DNA of 64,000 nucleotides from Thamnaconus septentrionalis. Its lineage: Eukaryota; Chordata; Actinopteri; Tetraodontiformes; Monacanthidae. Positions 44,390-56,689 of this stretch are shown here, in pieces. Both the position numbers and the translations under genes were made by a program. Where the stretch lies: positions 1,855,001 through 1,919,000 of the forward strand of contig CM020502.1 of NCBI GenBank assembly GCA_009823395.1, in the 5' to 3' direction. The notes under the pieces were generated by a model. That model ran no database searches. It saw nothing but the letters and a program-made list of their open reading frames with translations, and was not told where the DNA came from. Each line of letters starts with the position of its first letter. Position 1 is the first letter of the stretch.

Positions 44390-44520
44390 ACTCGGGTGAA
44401 TGTGCTCTTAATCTGGCCCCTGTAAACGCCGGCGAGAGTCTCAGAGCAGGGCATCATAATTCAGGAGAATAATTGGGCCGCTTTAAAGCGAACCTGGGAC
44501 TCAGCCGTGCCAGAAAGATA
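44390..44520. promoter_or_regulatory. Candidate conserved non-coding element
   Basis: GCATCATAATTCAGGAG and AATAATTGGGCCGCTTTAAA lie in a compact repeat-free block, followed by a purine/G-rich stretch (44545-44600). Enhancer-like by appearance. Confidence 0.2.
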
Positions 44521-45229
44521 CAGGTCAGAGCAGCACGTCTGTCCTGGAGGGTGGGAGGGGTGGGGGGGGTGAGTGAATGACTGGAGAGGGGAGAGGGGGT
44601 GAAGCGGCAAAGAAAAAACAACAGGAAAGAGATAGACTCGGGTGAAAAAATGGAGAAAAAAAGGCAAAGGGTTGAGTCAAGATGGCAAAATAGTGAAAAT
44701 CCGAGACAAGGACACAGAGGGAACGTGATTTTTTTTCCTGCTTTGTGTGATTTTACCTGAGCAGGCGATGACACAGTTGATGAGATTTTATCATCTTTTA
44801 TGTCCTTCCATAGACTTGTTTGTTTGTTTTTTACATAGACATAGACCCCCGACAATAAGCTAGTCATATTTTTCTCCAATATTTGTTTTGCATTTATAAT
44901 AATACGAATACACTTTTTTAATTTTATTTATCTATTTGTTTATTATTTGCATAACTTCCTGCTGGAGTTTTTAGATTTTCTTAGGATAATTTTATCAATG
45001 TATATGAAGATCATGTTCAAGATCTTTTTTGCGACCCTTTTCCCTCTCTTTCAAGATCATTTTCTTCAAGTGTATTACTTTCTAAATATAGTTCAGCCAA
45101 GCTTCCAAGCTTTAAAAATCCTCTTTCCAAATCCTTCCCTGTTGGTTTTTTTATTATTTTTTTTTTTTACCAGAAGGACGTGTGAGCTAAAATGAAGAAA
45201 GGTTTTTTTTGGAAATGTCCAGTCAGCAT
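44521..45229. other. No gene recognised
   Basis: Purine-rich to T-rich sequence with short low-complexity frames. Confidence 0.4.
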
Positions 45230-45790
45230 AATCTTTGTCCGAGGCTGGGGAAATATTTCTCGACTTGTATAATGAATACGATCACGGCTTTAAGCGGAAG
45301 TCGTTATGGAGCGGGCCATCGATCAGCTCCAGAGACTAGACATCCCCCCAGCTTGTAACCGAGTCGATGCCGATCGCCACGCTCACACCAGAAAACATTT
45401 ATCTCAATCGTTCAACGCTTTCTGAGTAATTTTTGACATTTGTCTTCCAAAATGAAATTTGTGCAAAGCCTTCACTCTGCACCGTTACCATCAGGGTCCC
45501 GTCAATAACTCCCATTGATCCTGCTTAACGAGTCGGAGCTTTATTAATCAGTTGGTTTTTAATTAAAATGGGAAGAAACAGAGTAAAGGGAAAAAGAGAA
45601 GAAGGCAGAATTAACACTGCTGAGCAGGAGGTGGTGACGAGCTGGTTAGTCCCAGCCAGCAACTTGAAGAGCCGCAGGTCTCATTTGTCACTATTTAGGA
45701 TTAACAGCTGTGTTCCTGTTGCTGGTAATCGGTTTTTCACGCAGATTAACTAATGGCCTCCTGAGACCCATATGACTACAGTGCAGAGCC
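45230..45790. promoter_or_regulatory. Candidate conserved non-coding element cluster
   Basis: Repeat-free, with CTTTATTAATCAGTTGG, TTTTTAATTAAAATGGG, GGCCATCGATCAGCTCC and CGATCGCCACGC. Dense homeobox-like words and CpG without a frame of note. Visual inference. Confidence 0.25.
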
Positions 45791-48011
45791 GGAGAGGTTT
45801 TATTTTCCCAAAAAAAAAAGACGAAGAAAAACCTCCAGCGAGCTCTCAAATTGTGCATCATGAGGAGCCGTTTTAATTGGCCCGTCTTTTAATGGAGGGC
45901 AAGTCACGGATTTGAGGAATTGCCAAAATTTCCCCATAGATGTTGGAGCGTGTTATCTTTCTGCACCAAACTTGAACAGTTGAGTTAATCATTCCTCAGT
46001 AGTCAGAAAGGTTTCCTAGGCGTCCCCAATTTGCGCATTTCTATATGATGAAAGAAGAGGAGCTGATTATCATAGTAATGCCTGTGCAGTTTTTTTTTTT
46101 TTTTTTTAATGTCGGCAAGGCCTTCCCACGCCTGTCGCTTTCTTCCCAGCTTGCTAGCACTAGGAATGCGCTTTTCCATGGCAAAGCCACGGATGGAGCA
46201 GGTAGGGGAGGGGGGAAGAGAGCCAGAACAGCTTCTTCAGGCCCAGTGAGAGAAGAGAAACACTTGTTTGAACCTCAAACTCGAGTATTTTTGACCAAAA
46301 TACCTTGTTCATTGCCACCAAAATGAATCTATTCGATCTAGAAATGACCAGAGCAGGTGAGAGTATTACCAAATGCATCTAAAAGGCGCAATTGGAGCCC
46401 AGCCACTCCTCGTCATAGCCAGCATTCGAGTATTGATGCAGTTATTAGAATTGTTCAGCGCAGCCACGTTCAACACAATCAAGCTTTATCCGCCAGATTT
46501 TGTCCCCTCACATCAGAATCAGAATTTTGTCCAAAAAAAAAAAAAGAAAAGATGGCAAATCTGAACCCTCACATGGGAATTCTTACATGGGTTTTGAGAG
46601 ACGGCTGCCTTATGGACTGTGCCACAGTGGTCCCAGGCCTCAAACCACGGCCATCTGGCAAGTCAAGGCACACCGAGACTCTGCAGAACACACAGAAAAA
46701 CACAGCGAGCATTACTTGTTTAGCTCTGAGCGTGAACCGCGAGTCCTCCATTCAACTGGAAATTTACCGTGGTTGCTACCACTGCTACCACTAACCCTCA
46801 GCCGTCAGAGCCGTTAATTGCCACAAGCTCCAGGCATTTGTTTCAAGCGTGGCATTTCTTTTCACTCTGAGCCTTTTCAAAACTGCGGCCGCCCTGCTGA
46901 GGCAGTCTGCGTGCGTCGGCCAGAGCGTCTCGCTCGCTCACTCATCATTCGTCAAATCAGTTTGTGGGCTTCAGAGGAACAGCAGGTGACAAAAAGGGAA
47001 AAAAAATAACAACACATTTGGGAAAAAAAAAACAACAGCAAAGTATGTTAATCAAAGCTGTGTCAAAAACAATTGTGCTCCATTGAAGTTTGTCCACAAC
47101 AGTCACCTCGCGCCTTCTGTTTGAGGGTTTGTTTCAAACAAAAAGCAGGAGGGAACTGAGTTCGGGGGTGAGGAGGGCAACCTGCGTGATGCCTCTGATG
47201 TTTGGCTTGTTGCTTGAATTTGTTGGCATACCTTCAGTGGAAATCCCAAGAGGTGAAAAGAAATACATCATAATCTTTAATATCCATTCCAGACCAAAGA
47301 TTAATAAATGCTCTGATCCCAAGTGCTGAAACCTTATGAAAGAATGTCTTTGCTTTGCGTTCACACAGACCAGACGGTAGTTAGCGTTGTTGCATGTTCT
47401 CCATGCATCTCCAGATACAGGCTTCATCCAACAGTCCAAAAACATGCTATTTAAATAATACTAAAGTAATACATTTTATTTTAAGCCGCCTTTTTAGGAC
47501 ACTCATGGTCACAGTCCAGAAAGATTTGAAAATACAGTGAAAGAGTAGGCTAATTGGCATCTCCAAATTCTTTGGAGTTGCAAATGTGAGTGCAAATTGT
47601 TGTTTATCTCTCTATGGGGCTTGCGGTAAGTTGGTGGCTTGTCCAGGGTCAAGGGTAGACTGAAACATTGATAGAAAAAGGGATGCATGGATGATATCTT
47701 GTCCATCAAGCCTGTGCTGACAGGAACATCGTTGTCAAAAAACACAAAAAGTTAAAGGCATGACGCTGAACACTTGACCCAATTGATGTTAGACAGCGTC
47801 AGCACGCAAGTGGCACTTCATTGGGCTTTGAAACTTTATTCCACATTAATAAATGTCAGTGGCAATTTCTGCATCGATTCATCATGCGGCCACAAGGACA
47901 TTTGGTGGAACGTGTGAAAATTGCGATGTACAGATTTTCATCGAGGTAAAGTTTTGACGGGTCTGCCTTCACAAGCAGTCAGCAGCAGGTCATTCAGTGG
48001 CTGTAGAGGAA
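45791..48011. other. No gene recognised
   Basis: Unique sequence with poly-T at 46090-46107 and poly-A near 46536-46548. Frames 46045-46326 and 46357-46794 (145 codons) cross these runs and lack motifs. Confidence 0.4.
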
Positions 48012-48180
48012 CTTTTTTAAAGGTGCCATTTTATGCAAAGTTGACTTTATCAACGACACGTGTTGTTGTGTAGCCTGTAATGAACCGCTGAGAAGTGAGG
48101 AAAGACAACAACCTTGACGCACAAAGTGGTTGCTGTAACATGCAGCCTATTTCCATGTCACAAAGGGCAGTGGAACCCCA
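48012..48180 (+). repeat. Dispersed repeat (TTTAAAGGTGCCATTTTATGC)
   Basis: It opens with the same words as 5895 and ends near CCATGTCACAAAGGGCAG, a combination I associate with an abundant fish interspersed repeat. No coding frame. Boundaries approximate. Confidence 0.4.
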
Positions 48181-48287
48181 CTCATCCGTCTTGCAGGTTA
48201 GTGACAGCGCCCCCTGCCAGGCGGTGGTTCCAACCTTTAGAGAAGTGGAAAGTACGACAAGGGAGCAATTTTAGTACGAAAAGGGAG

Positions 48288-48361
48288 CAATATATATATA
48301 TACATATATATAGATATATATAAAAAAAACCCATTGCTCTAGGAGGCAATGGGCATATATA

Positions 48362-48406
<45 letters not shown>

Positions 48407-48455
48407 ATATATATATGCGTGTGTGTATATGTGTATATGTATATGTGTGTATACA
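48288..48455 (+). repeat. (TA)n/(TG)n microsatellite with an embedded small hairpin
   Basis: TA units are broken at 48330-48353 by CCCATTG, 10 bases, CAATGGG, a 7-bp stem, and then resume to TG/TA mixtures. Confidence 0.85.
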
Positions 48456-49239
48456 CTACATATAGTCACAGCAAACTCAAGCAGGGTGTTTTCAGTCATC
48501 ATCATGAGGTTTGAGGTCAGGAAGTAGCCACACGTGGTCTCAAATCTGGTTGGTCAGCACAGAGAAATAAAATCAGTCCAGTCACCAACCATTCAGGTTT
48601 TCCTTTCCCCTTCCTCTTCTAAATGTTTTCTCCAGGTTTTAGCTAAAACTGTGCTCAAACAAGTGGCTATTCACCAGGACCCCCTTTTATTGCCTACAGT
48701 TGCGCTTTGTTTTACGGCAAAATCAATAACAAGGTGGCAAAATATTAATTCTGTTTATGCGACCACTTTAAAGCCGCTACAGCGCCATCTTGTTTTATTA
48801 CGCTCTAACCACCTTCCTGCAACATGCTGCGTTTGACCTTTCACCCTTAATTGGGCCCCAGATGATCAGTAGAGAAAATTGCCTCGATAAAATTGGGTTT
48901 GAAACCTGGCCTGCGGCCCTTCAATTACCGGCCACACGGTCTCCTAAGTGAAGAACCGGTCTATGGTAAAGAGGTCAGGACCTTGTTGCTCTTGTGACTG
49001 CACTCCCTTCATTTCAATCGGTCTTGTTTTTTCACTGCCCTTTGGTCTGTTGTGGCAGAATGTGTGTTTGTCAGAGCACTTATGAGCAATTTTCTTGACG
49101 TAGGCGTTATTGTGTGCAGTTGTTAATGGCGCATTTATGGGGCTAAAGATGGCGAAAAATGACTCTTTTTTTTTTTTTAGCCATCAATCTAGGCAGATGA
49201 AAAAAAAGGCATATCTATATAGATGTATCTCTCTCTCTC
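48456..49239. other. No gene recognised
   Basis: Unique sequence. The 100-codon frame at 48534-48836 has no motif. Confidence 0.4.
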
Positions 49240-49241
49240 TC

Positions 49242-49297
<56 letters not shown>

Positions 49298-49426
49298 TAT
49301 GTATATGTATACATACATAAATATATATGTATATGTTGTGTGTGTGTGTATATATATATACATATATATACACACATATACATACATACTGCACACACAT
49401 ATGTATGTATATATCTGTGGATTCTG

Positions 49427-49481
<55 letters not shown>

Positions 49482-49503
49482 TATATAAAAATATATATAC
49501 ATA
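49240..49503 (+). repeat. Long (TA)n complex microsatellite
   Basis: Two long TA runs (49244-49299 and 49433-49480) separated by TATG/CATA units, preceded by a short TC run. All frames over it are tyrosine-isoleucine artefacts. Confidence 0.95.
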
Positions 49504-49514
49504 TGTAGTGGCCA

Positions 49515-49740
49515 CTCACTCGGGAGTTTATTTTGGCCAAGGTGTCCACTCCCCTCCTGGGTGCTGACTTCTTTGTGCCAATGGTCTCCTAGTGAATGTG
49601 GGGATACGTCGGCTCATCAATGATGAGATGTTTAGCTCGCTGTCATGTGAGCGCAGTGATGTGGCCGCTGTGAAGCTGTCCAGCGCCGTCTCACCAGCTC
49701 ATGTTTTCTCCCCTTGGACGGGGTCCAGTGACGGCCAATG
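49515..49740 (+). pseudogene. Gypsy-like retrotransposon protease-end fragment
   Basis: Frame pieces read [16 protein letters not shown] and, after a stop and frame change, [15 protein letters not shown]. In Ty3/Gypsy elements the aspartic protease ends with a similar arrangement: an (I/L)LGADF motif followed by LLVDVxxRRLxD before the reverse transcriptase starts. The reverse transcriptase and integrase are absent; TA/GATA repeats and then LTR-like sequence follow. The piece is broken and inactive. Identification is from motif wording only. Confidence 0.5.
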
Positions 49741-49926
49741 ACGTCACATACGGCAGGTCTATTAGGACAAACTACATCGCGGTCGAACGAACAAACAGAA
49801 ATAGACGAACGATAGATAGATAGATCTGTCTGTCAATCTATTGTTAGTTCGTTCTACATATATATATATATACATATATACATATATATATATATAGATA
49901 TAAATATAGATAGATAGATAGATAGA
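49741..49926 (+). repeat. GATA/TA microsatellite with inverted flanks
   Basis: GAACGAAC at about 49786 and GTTCGTTC at about 49847 bracket a GATA/TCTGTC segment, and TA plus GATA units follow to 49926. Confidence 0.75.
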
Positions 49927-50175
49927 CAGATTCTGTACCTACACTGGCCCCCTGGTACCTGCTTGTCACCTGCATGCTGTTCCTCCCCTGTCTCGCCCCT
50001 ATGTGCCTTTTGGGGAGCTCCGGAATTGTTGTGAGACTACATTACCCATGTTCCTTAGTGGTGGTGGGGCTTTAGGAGGTATTACTTGAAAGTGTGTGTT
50101 GGGTTGTCAGTGTGAATGTGATCCTGCAATAAAAAAGACGTTTATTTCCTCCGTCCACATAAGTAGCCTCCAGCC
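49927..50175 (+). mobile_element. LTR-like sequence
   Basis: Follows the Gypsy-like fragment and contains GGGGAGCTCCGGAATTG, an ACTACATTACCC word, and AATAAA at 50128-50133 followed by a T-rich stretch, as in the R region of many LTRs. No second copy is in the window and the TG/CA ends are unclear. Inference from position and composition. Confidence 0.3.
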
Positions 50176-51169
50176 CTTTTGTTCCCATACTCCTACACAC
50201 ACACATACATGTACACATACACGTTTGCAAAAATGTATATAGTAATAGATCCATCTGTTATTGGAATAATAGATTCATCTCACTGTCTCAGATTTGATGC
50301 CCTGTGGCTCATGCTCAAAGCATATTGACTTTTCAGCAGCACTATTGACTAGGAAATAAATGCCATCTGTACTTTCTCTACTGGAAAATATCATCATTGG
50401 AAATGCACTATTGATTGATTGATTGTGCCAGAATGCATTTATGTTATGGCCGCCCCACACATGTTAGAGCCTTGACATTCCACACCCCATACTTCCATTG
50501 TCCTCCTTTTGTAACTCCAAGAAAAAGAGAGGCGCTTGTTGTTGCCTGTTGCCTTTAGGCGTTTTAAGATTAAAAAAAAAAAAAAAAGCTGAAAGAAATT
50601 AATCGCGTTTAGCTGTTATTTATTTGAAACATCTCCACAATGTTACATTTTCTTTAAAAATAAATAAAACTGCCTGGACGCGCAATGACATCATGTGTCT
50701 CATCTCTTCACACTGTCATTAATTACTTGCGGTTTTAAATAAGACCAGTACTATTTTTTGTGGGGTCAAACTACAAATTTTGAACTTTTTCTTCTTTTTT
50801 TTTTTTTTTAAAGAAAACCTGAATTTCTTTGTGTTTTAAGCAGCCCTAAGTACGTGAATAAAAGACATGCATAATGTTTAGTGACTTGAACTTTGCCGGT
50901 TTTATAGTGCGATCCATGTTGGTGGTGACATGTAAAATTACTCAATTGAAGCCAGTAATACATTTTGCACCTAATGTCGATTCTAATACGCTTTTGTTTA
51001 ATTGACCTGGGTGACCTTGGCTTTCCTTGAAAGACGCGACTGATGACGCTGTAGACTGATGGAGCAGAGCAGAGAACGGAGACATGGTGAAGTGTTTCCA
51101 GCTTACAATCAGTCAAGTTTTTCTTTTTTGTGCTGAGATCGATTATGGAATGAAAGAAATTCCAATCTG
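50176..51169. other. No gene recognised
   Basis: AT-rich unique sequence with poly-A at 50573-50587 and poly-T near 50795-50810. Confidence 0.4.
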
Positions 51170-51440
51170 CAAGGTTAAGTTCTATAGATATGCATATGCA
51201 TATGGAGGTGTTCCGAGGGAGGAGCGGGGCTCGCGCTCACGTGCGATCAATTCCACAATGGTGGGGATGTTCAAAGGAAACGTGAGTGGAGTGAGTGCGT
51301 TTGCAACGTTTTGAACATCCAGATTTTTTTGGCCGAACATAATTTGCTGGATTTGAATGTACGTCAGGTTTTAGGATGAAATCCACGCACGTATTTATGC
51401 ATGAGGCCCCAGGTTCCTCAAAAGGGGCCAGGGCCATCTG
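51170..51440. mobile_element. Possible short non-autonomous DNA element
   Basis: Contains ATATGCATATGCATATGGAG, a block around GTGCGATCAATTCC and CACGCACGTATTTATGCATG followed by AGGCCCC. These words recur in fish MITE-like repeats as I remember them. No inverted termini could be fixed. Confidence 0.25.
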
Positions 51441-53087
51441 ACAAATATGAGTAGTTACTAGGTGTAGGGCGGAGTAACATTGAGGAGATGGAGGTCAGTA
51501 AAGGTGGGACGGTGTTAAAGTGCCTTTTGAGAAAACACCAATTGACCTGGTTCATGATGTGCTGGTCAAGCACACAAAGGTTCATTCATCACCAGACTCC
51601 TTAACGCCGAGGCCATCAAGCTGTCCACCTCCTCACTCTGACGCTGAGTCACCCAGTGTTCTCACCCCTGTCGGAAGGCACAACCCCATAATTAAATTGC
51701 AATTTACAGTTGTTGTGTTTTTTTTTCTCTTGTCCGCGTGGTTTCAGATGTTGATGGCAGAATGGGATGCTGGCTGCCTCAGTTGCATTTCATTCTTTAC
51801 ACGCCTCGTCAGTGGACTTTGAAACAGATCACGTTCGTGCTGCCATATTGTCACCTATCAGATCTGGCTCTTGGAATAGTCATTGCCACATAAGATGTAA
51901 AATTTGGATATTCCAAATCCCTTGAGGAAAGCTTGTGAGCATCGTCTGGGGTCACTAGTTTCATTTTGCTAAGAAAGCAACTGCGGCAATATGTCCCGCA
52001 AGACGGAAAAATGGTCAAGGCGACTGCTGGCCGAGTCGTTTTACCTCCAAGTCAATTAAACAACTCTCTTTTTTTTTTCAATGAGTCGTTCAGGGATTGT
52101 CCGTGGCTAATCGGAATTAAAGTCTCTGTGTGGAAAACGGATGTGAGGGTTTCTGTAGGCCGTCTCTCTGCTCTAACGCGCTGTCCCGGGGCCCTGCCTG
52201 TCGTAGCAATCACACAAGATAGTTCCCTCAGCCAATGAGAGGTGGGAGGGCCATGTTGATGACTAGACAGATCCCCCACCCCCGGTGGCCAGTGCAGGAT
52301 CAACAGGCATCTCCCCATTTACGGCGCTGAGCACCCCCCTCGCTTGCTAGCAGGCGACTGGGGAACTACGCGGTTACCTCGCAGCAGTTTACCTCAGCCG
52401 ACAGATGGACGATCCATATGCGGCGGCTGTGCGGGGCAACACCAGATGAAGTTTTGGAGAAAAAGGGATGCCATATTTCCTGTTTTATTGTGATAGAGTG
52501 CCGCTTAAAATGCGCAAAGTGCGTCATCAGCATGGCGAAAAAGGATTACTCAGGCAATAACAAAGGCTATAATGGAGTTTTTGAAGTCGTGCAGAGATAA
52601 TATACCACCTCATATTCATAAAGATGCCTGTTATTGGATTTTTGGACAAATTGCTGCTTTAACACATTGCGTTTGTTTTCCATACTTTTGAAAGTATAAC
52701 TGGGGTGGGACTTTTAGCCACTTTTAGACTATTTAAGTGTTGCTTGAGGAAAGTGGTGCCAACACGTTGCATCCAACCAACCAGGGTCCCGTTGTTTAAC
52801 TAAACTTGTGCCAAAGACGGTTTGAAGGAGGGAAAAACTTGCAAGGCAGCACAGAATCCCAAAAGAGGACAACAATTTAAGGAAAAAAAAATGAGATGAT
52901 GAATTTTAACCTTAACGTGAAAAGCTTTCAGTGTTCAACAAAGGTACGTTTCTGCAATATATGCATTTGCTGAATGTTATAGGATTCTCAACACCTCTTG
53001 ACCACATTTGGGTGGAAAAAAACACCTTTAATGCAGCTTTGTGACCCAAAAGTGGCACTCGTAATCACAAGTTTGTTGATATTCTAG
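51441..53087. other. No gene recognised
   Basis: Unique sequence; frames of 60-100 codons on both strands have no motifs. Confidence 0.4.
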
Positions 53088-53115
53088 GGCAGGAGTGTCA
53101 AACATACAGCAAAAA
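53088..53115 (+). mobile_element. Single hAT-like terminus
   Basis: GGGCAGGAGTGTCAAACATA resembles the CAGGGGTGTCAAACAT end of abundant hAT-type elements. The other end is not found downstream, so only a truncated copy may remain. Confidence 0.35.
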
Positions 53116-54759
53116 AGAAATACACACAAAAAATAAACCACATTTAAATTTTGAGTTGTTGTGTTTTATTCTGTTGCTACAGGGGCCCCTACTTTGTCCA
53201 TTAGGGGTCGGACTGTTTTACCAAGGGCAGCAAACGTACTCCATCAGTACTCGCCACACTCACTCGCTCGAGTGAGTCGGTTCATGTGAGTCAGTTCGCT
53301 ACATAGATGACAACGTGTGTGAATCAAAAATAATTTGTACCCTGACAAAACTTGGAACGCGACATCGCAATTCATTTAGCTGGATCACGACATGGCAAAG
53401 TGCAGTGTTTTTCACGGATAGAAACCACAGACTGAGGCGAGTATTTTATATTAGTGTTCGAGCTGAACTCCGCTAATTAGCATAGTGCTCTGCGAGGCAA
53501 CAGCTGGTGCTCCACACTCGGGTGCATTATCTGCGAGCACGAGAGCAAACATGTGTACTCTGTTGTTGTCGTTCTGCAAGTCAGACTCGTCACTGTTGCG
53601 GAGATAAAGAGGAGGACAAAAGCAGGCAAGACTGCTGAGGGGCGACAAGATGACGCACATTTGCATTGTGCATCCGTCTCTGCGCCTCACTTTCGCTGAT
53701 TTCAGGCAAACGAGCTGTGGCGCCCCACGGTGATCAGCCGCTTGATTGGCACGCATCCGCATCCATATGGCCACCAGGGGGTGCTTTTTCAAAGTCATCG
53801 AGTCAATCAGATTTGGTTGTGGAACATTTTCTAGGAATTGCCCCATGCTTTATATTCATCATTTATTTTATTCATGTATTTGTAAGACGGAAAATATATA
53901 ACGACTCCTCCTGGTTGAATGTTACTAGCCCGTTTTCAGTTAGCTACATGAAAGAGGGGCGGTGCTCCAACACAAAACTACAAATACAGGTAGTGGTTGC
54001 AGCTTCAAAGGCCATTGTTTGCAGAACCAGATGTGTCTTTTCCTACGGGGGAAGTCATGCAAATGGGAGGATAGCTGTTGCACAACATTGACATGTTGTC
54101 TGGTGTCTGTTTTGTAGCTGGCTAGCTAGTGATGGCAGCTATGAATCAATCAATGAGTCTGCAGAGACGAGGAATCGTTCCTCACATTTCCAAATTAGGT
54201 CACCAAACAGGTTTCATTGGTTTGCAAATTGCCAAAACGAATAGAATCCATGATAATGATGCTGATATACAAACTCATCAACCACCCGGACCAACCAAGC
54301 AAAATAGTGCTTGTAGTTTTTACAAATAATTTAATATCACACCACACTGGCTAGCTTGGACGCACTAGTTATAAACAAGGTGTACCCAGTCACGTTGGAC
54401 AGTGATGTGTTAGCTTGCATGATCCAGGACCGACCACAGTCATGATGTTTGTCCTGTGTTTGCTCGACTATGTGAATATGAGTAATCAGCAATGAAAATA
54501 AATTCCTCATCCATATCTTGAGCGCTGAATATTTGAAGCCTGAGCGGAATTTCAATGTGCCCTGTAGGATGTACAAACCCCAACACGGCTGAGCACAAGT
54601 TCTGTCGACCGTTTTGCTGACGGGTTACTACGACTGTGTTCTCTGAAGTTCCATCCGTTCATATAAGCCCATGCTGCTCATGTTTTATGCTTTCTGATGT
54701 AGTAAAATATGCCTGAATATCACTTTTGGCTCTGGCGCCACGTTTCAGACCAAATCAGC
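53116..54759. other. No gene recognised
   Basis: Unique sequence. The frames at 53451-53846 (-) and 53666-54091 (+) overlap on opposite strands and neither has a domain signature. Confidence 0.4.
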
Positions 54760-54940
54760 CATGGCTTTTTAATTCTCTAAGTGGGGTCTGACGTGCATTT
54801 GAGCCCACATGCGATCTCATTAATCTGTTCGGGATTAAGATCACACAGGGAACGCCTGCGTCTGTGGCCTGCCGCGCGTGCAGCGCTAATGCTAATCACG
54901 TTAGCGCTTGTGCCACATTTGCCACGGTGCATTGGCACGG
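54760..54940. promoter_or_regulatory. Candidate conserved non-coding element
   Basis: GCGATCTCATTAATCTG and GCGCTAATGCTAATCACGTT lie in a compact repeat-free block ending before a poly-A run (54960-54974). Enhancer-like by composition only. Confidence 0.25.
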
Positions 54941-55254
54941 ATGTTGTTTGCGTTGTCTGGAAAAAAAAAAAAAAGCATGAAGGGATAATTTTCCAAATGC
55001 ATTTGTGAGCTGTCCAAGATCTCAAAGGCTAAAGAGCCCAGTTTGCTAGCCGGCTGACATTAGCAGACTTTAGATTTACCTTGTGGCTCCATATTAGGAC
55101 ATCTTTGTGTTTGTTACTGCAAACACAGTAACAACATGTGCGTCATTAGCGACAAATATGTCATAATGACACGTCATGGTATGATTAAAAATATTTTAAA
55201 TCATGCCATGACTTGTTGGTGATACCCCCTGAGAAATGAGAAACGCAACACTTT
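54941..55254. other. No gene recognised
   Basis: Unique sequence with a poly-A run at 54960-54974 and a CATGACGTGTCATTATGACA-like inverted area near 55160. Confidence 0.35.
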
Positions 55255-55570
55255 GTGACATCAGGAAGGGCACCAATACCTCCACCTATAGAGTTGCCCA
55301 GGAGCACTACCTGTATTTGCACTACCCACCTTATTGAATGTTGTCTGTTTGTTGCACTATTGTCTATTTATCGTGTATATATTCTGTCTATATTTTTGTA
55401 TATATATTTACTGGCTATATTTTCTGTGTTGTCTATCCATTTTATCTACTGAGTGTGTAGGTTTTTTGAAATTCATGACAGCGGACAAATGGCATTTTGA
55501 CTTTTTCTGTCATTTTTATGCTCTGTACATTTTGAGAAGTTGACAATAAAATGCACCTTGAACCTTGAGT
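55255..55570 (+). mobile_element. LINE 3'-UTR fragment
   Basis: The block with TTTGCACTACC, GTTGCACTATTGTCTATTTA and the end GACAATAAAATGCACCTTGA resembles 3' ends of L2/Rex-type fish LINEs, which finish in TTGACAATAAAG...CTTGAACTTGA. No coding part is left. Confidence 0.45.
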
Positions 55571-55609
55571 AGGCTGTAAAAAGATGGCCAAATATTTATT
55601 GTAAATATG

Positions 55610-55611
55610 TA

Positions 55612-55669
<58 letters not shown>
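55610..55669 (+). repeat. (TG)n-(TA)n microsatellite
   Basis: Short TG run passing into about 44 bases of TA. Confidence 0.95.
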
Positions 55670-55672
<3 letters not shown>

Positions 55673-56333
55673 AAACGCTAATTGCATGGGAATGGCTGAT
55701 GAAAACTTAAACCAATACTGGACCTTTAAATTTGTCTTCATCTGAGCAGTTTTCCCTACCTGTGTCCAGCAGTTGTGTTGTTGGAGTTCAAGCATACCGC
55801 ACAAACCACTGTCCATCTTGCGCGCACACGCACACAGAGATCCAGATAAAATGCATAGCTATTGATTTGCTGAGCAGTGCTGACCGGCCCCGCCCCTCAG
55901 GTTAGAGGCACAATCGGCGGGCGGATGTGCCGCTCCTTAAACTGTCCCTGGGCGCCGTTTCAAATCCCCGCAGACCGGCCGTATTGATTCAAAGCGTCTC
56001 TCCTCCCGCCGTCTCCTCCTCCACCGCCTGCATGTCCCCAGACGCTTCTTTTTTCTTTTTTTTCCTCCCCCCCGCCTCGTCTCCACGTTCTCTTCACCCG
56101 ACCTTTTGTTGTTTTGGCTCTTGCCCCCTTGAGGAAACGCAGTGATAAATAAAAGACAAGCATCATCTCCGTTTTTTTTTCTTTTTTTTTTTTTTTTTTT
56201 TTTTTGTCCAGAGGAAGGAACAGAGAAAGAGGAGGAAAATCATCCCGTGTCAAATCTGCTTACTGTGTCGAGAAGGTTTAGAGGAGGGCGCTGTCATGCA
56301 AACAAATCAGGTGACTGAGAGGGTGTATACAAA
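55670..56333. other. No gene recognised; long poly-T
   Basis: 55870-56110 is GC-rich. A nearly pure T tract of about 36 bases lies at 56171-56206. Confidence 0.4.
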
Positions 56334-56383
<50 letters not shown>

Positions 56384-56385
56384 CA

Positions 56386-56431
<46 letters not shown>

Positions 56432-56448
56432 CCACACACCCACACACA
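56334..56448 (+). repeat. (AC)n-(TA)n-(CA)n microsatellite
   Basis: About 40 bases of AC, then a TA run, then CACACCC units. Confidence 0.95.
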
Positions 56449-56689
56449 TCTTCATATATATGTCTGGATAGATTGCATCAGGTACCTTGAGAGCAACACT
56501 CAGTGTCCCACGCTGAGGGCTGAATGTCAATGAGCGCCTCCTTTAAACGCCGGCGATGGAGTGAATCCTGAAATTGTTTTTTGTGTCAGGCGGCTGTTTC
56601 ACATTTTTCCTGACGGTTGAATAAAAGCGACAGCGGAGCGCTGGCGTTCGCCGCGACGTGCCGAGGGATCTCCTGCTGCTGCTTTAATT

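Noticed and set aside
53451..54091. Overlapping 131- and 141-codon frames on opposite strands
   Set aside because: They cannot both be genes, neither has a domain, and no splice or promoter signal supports either.
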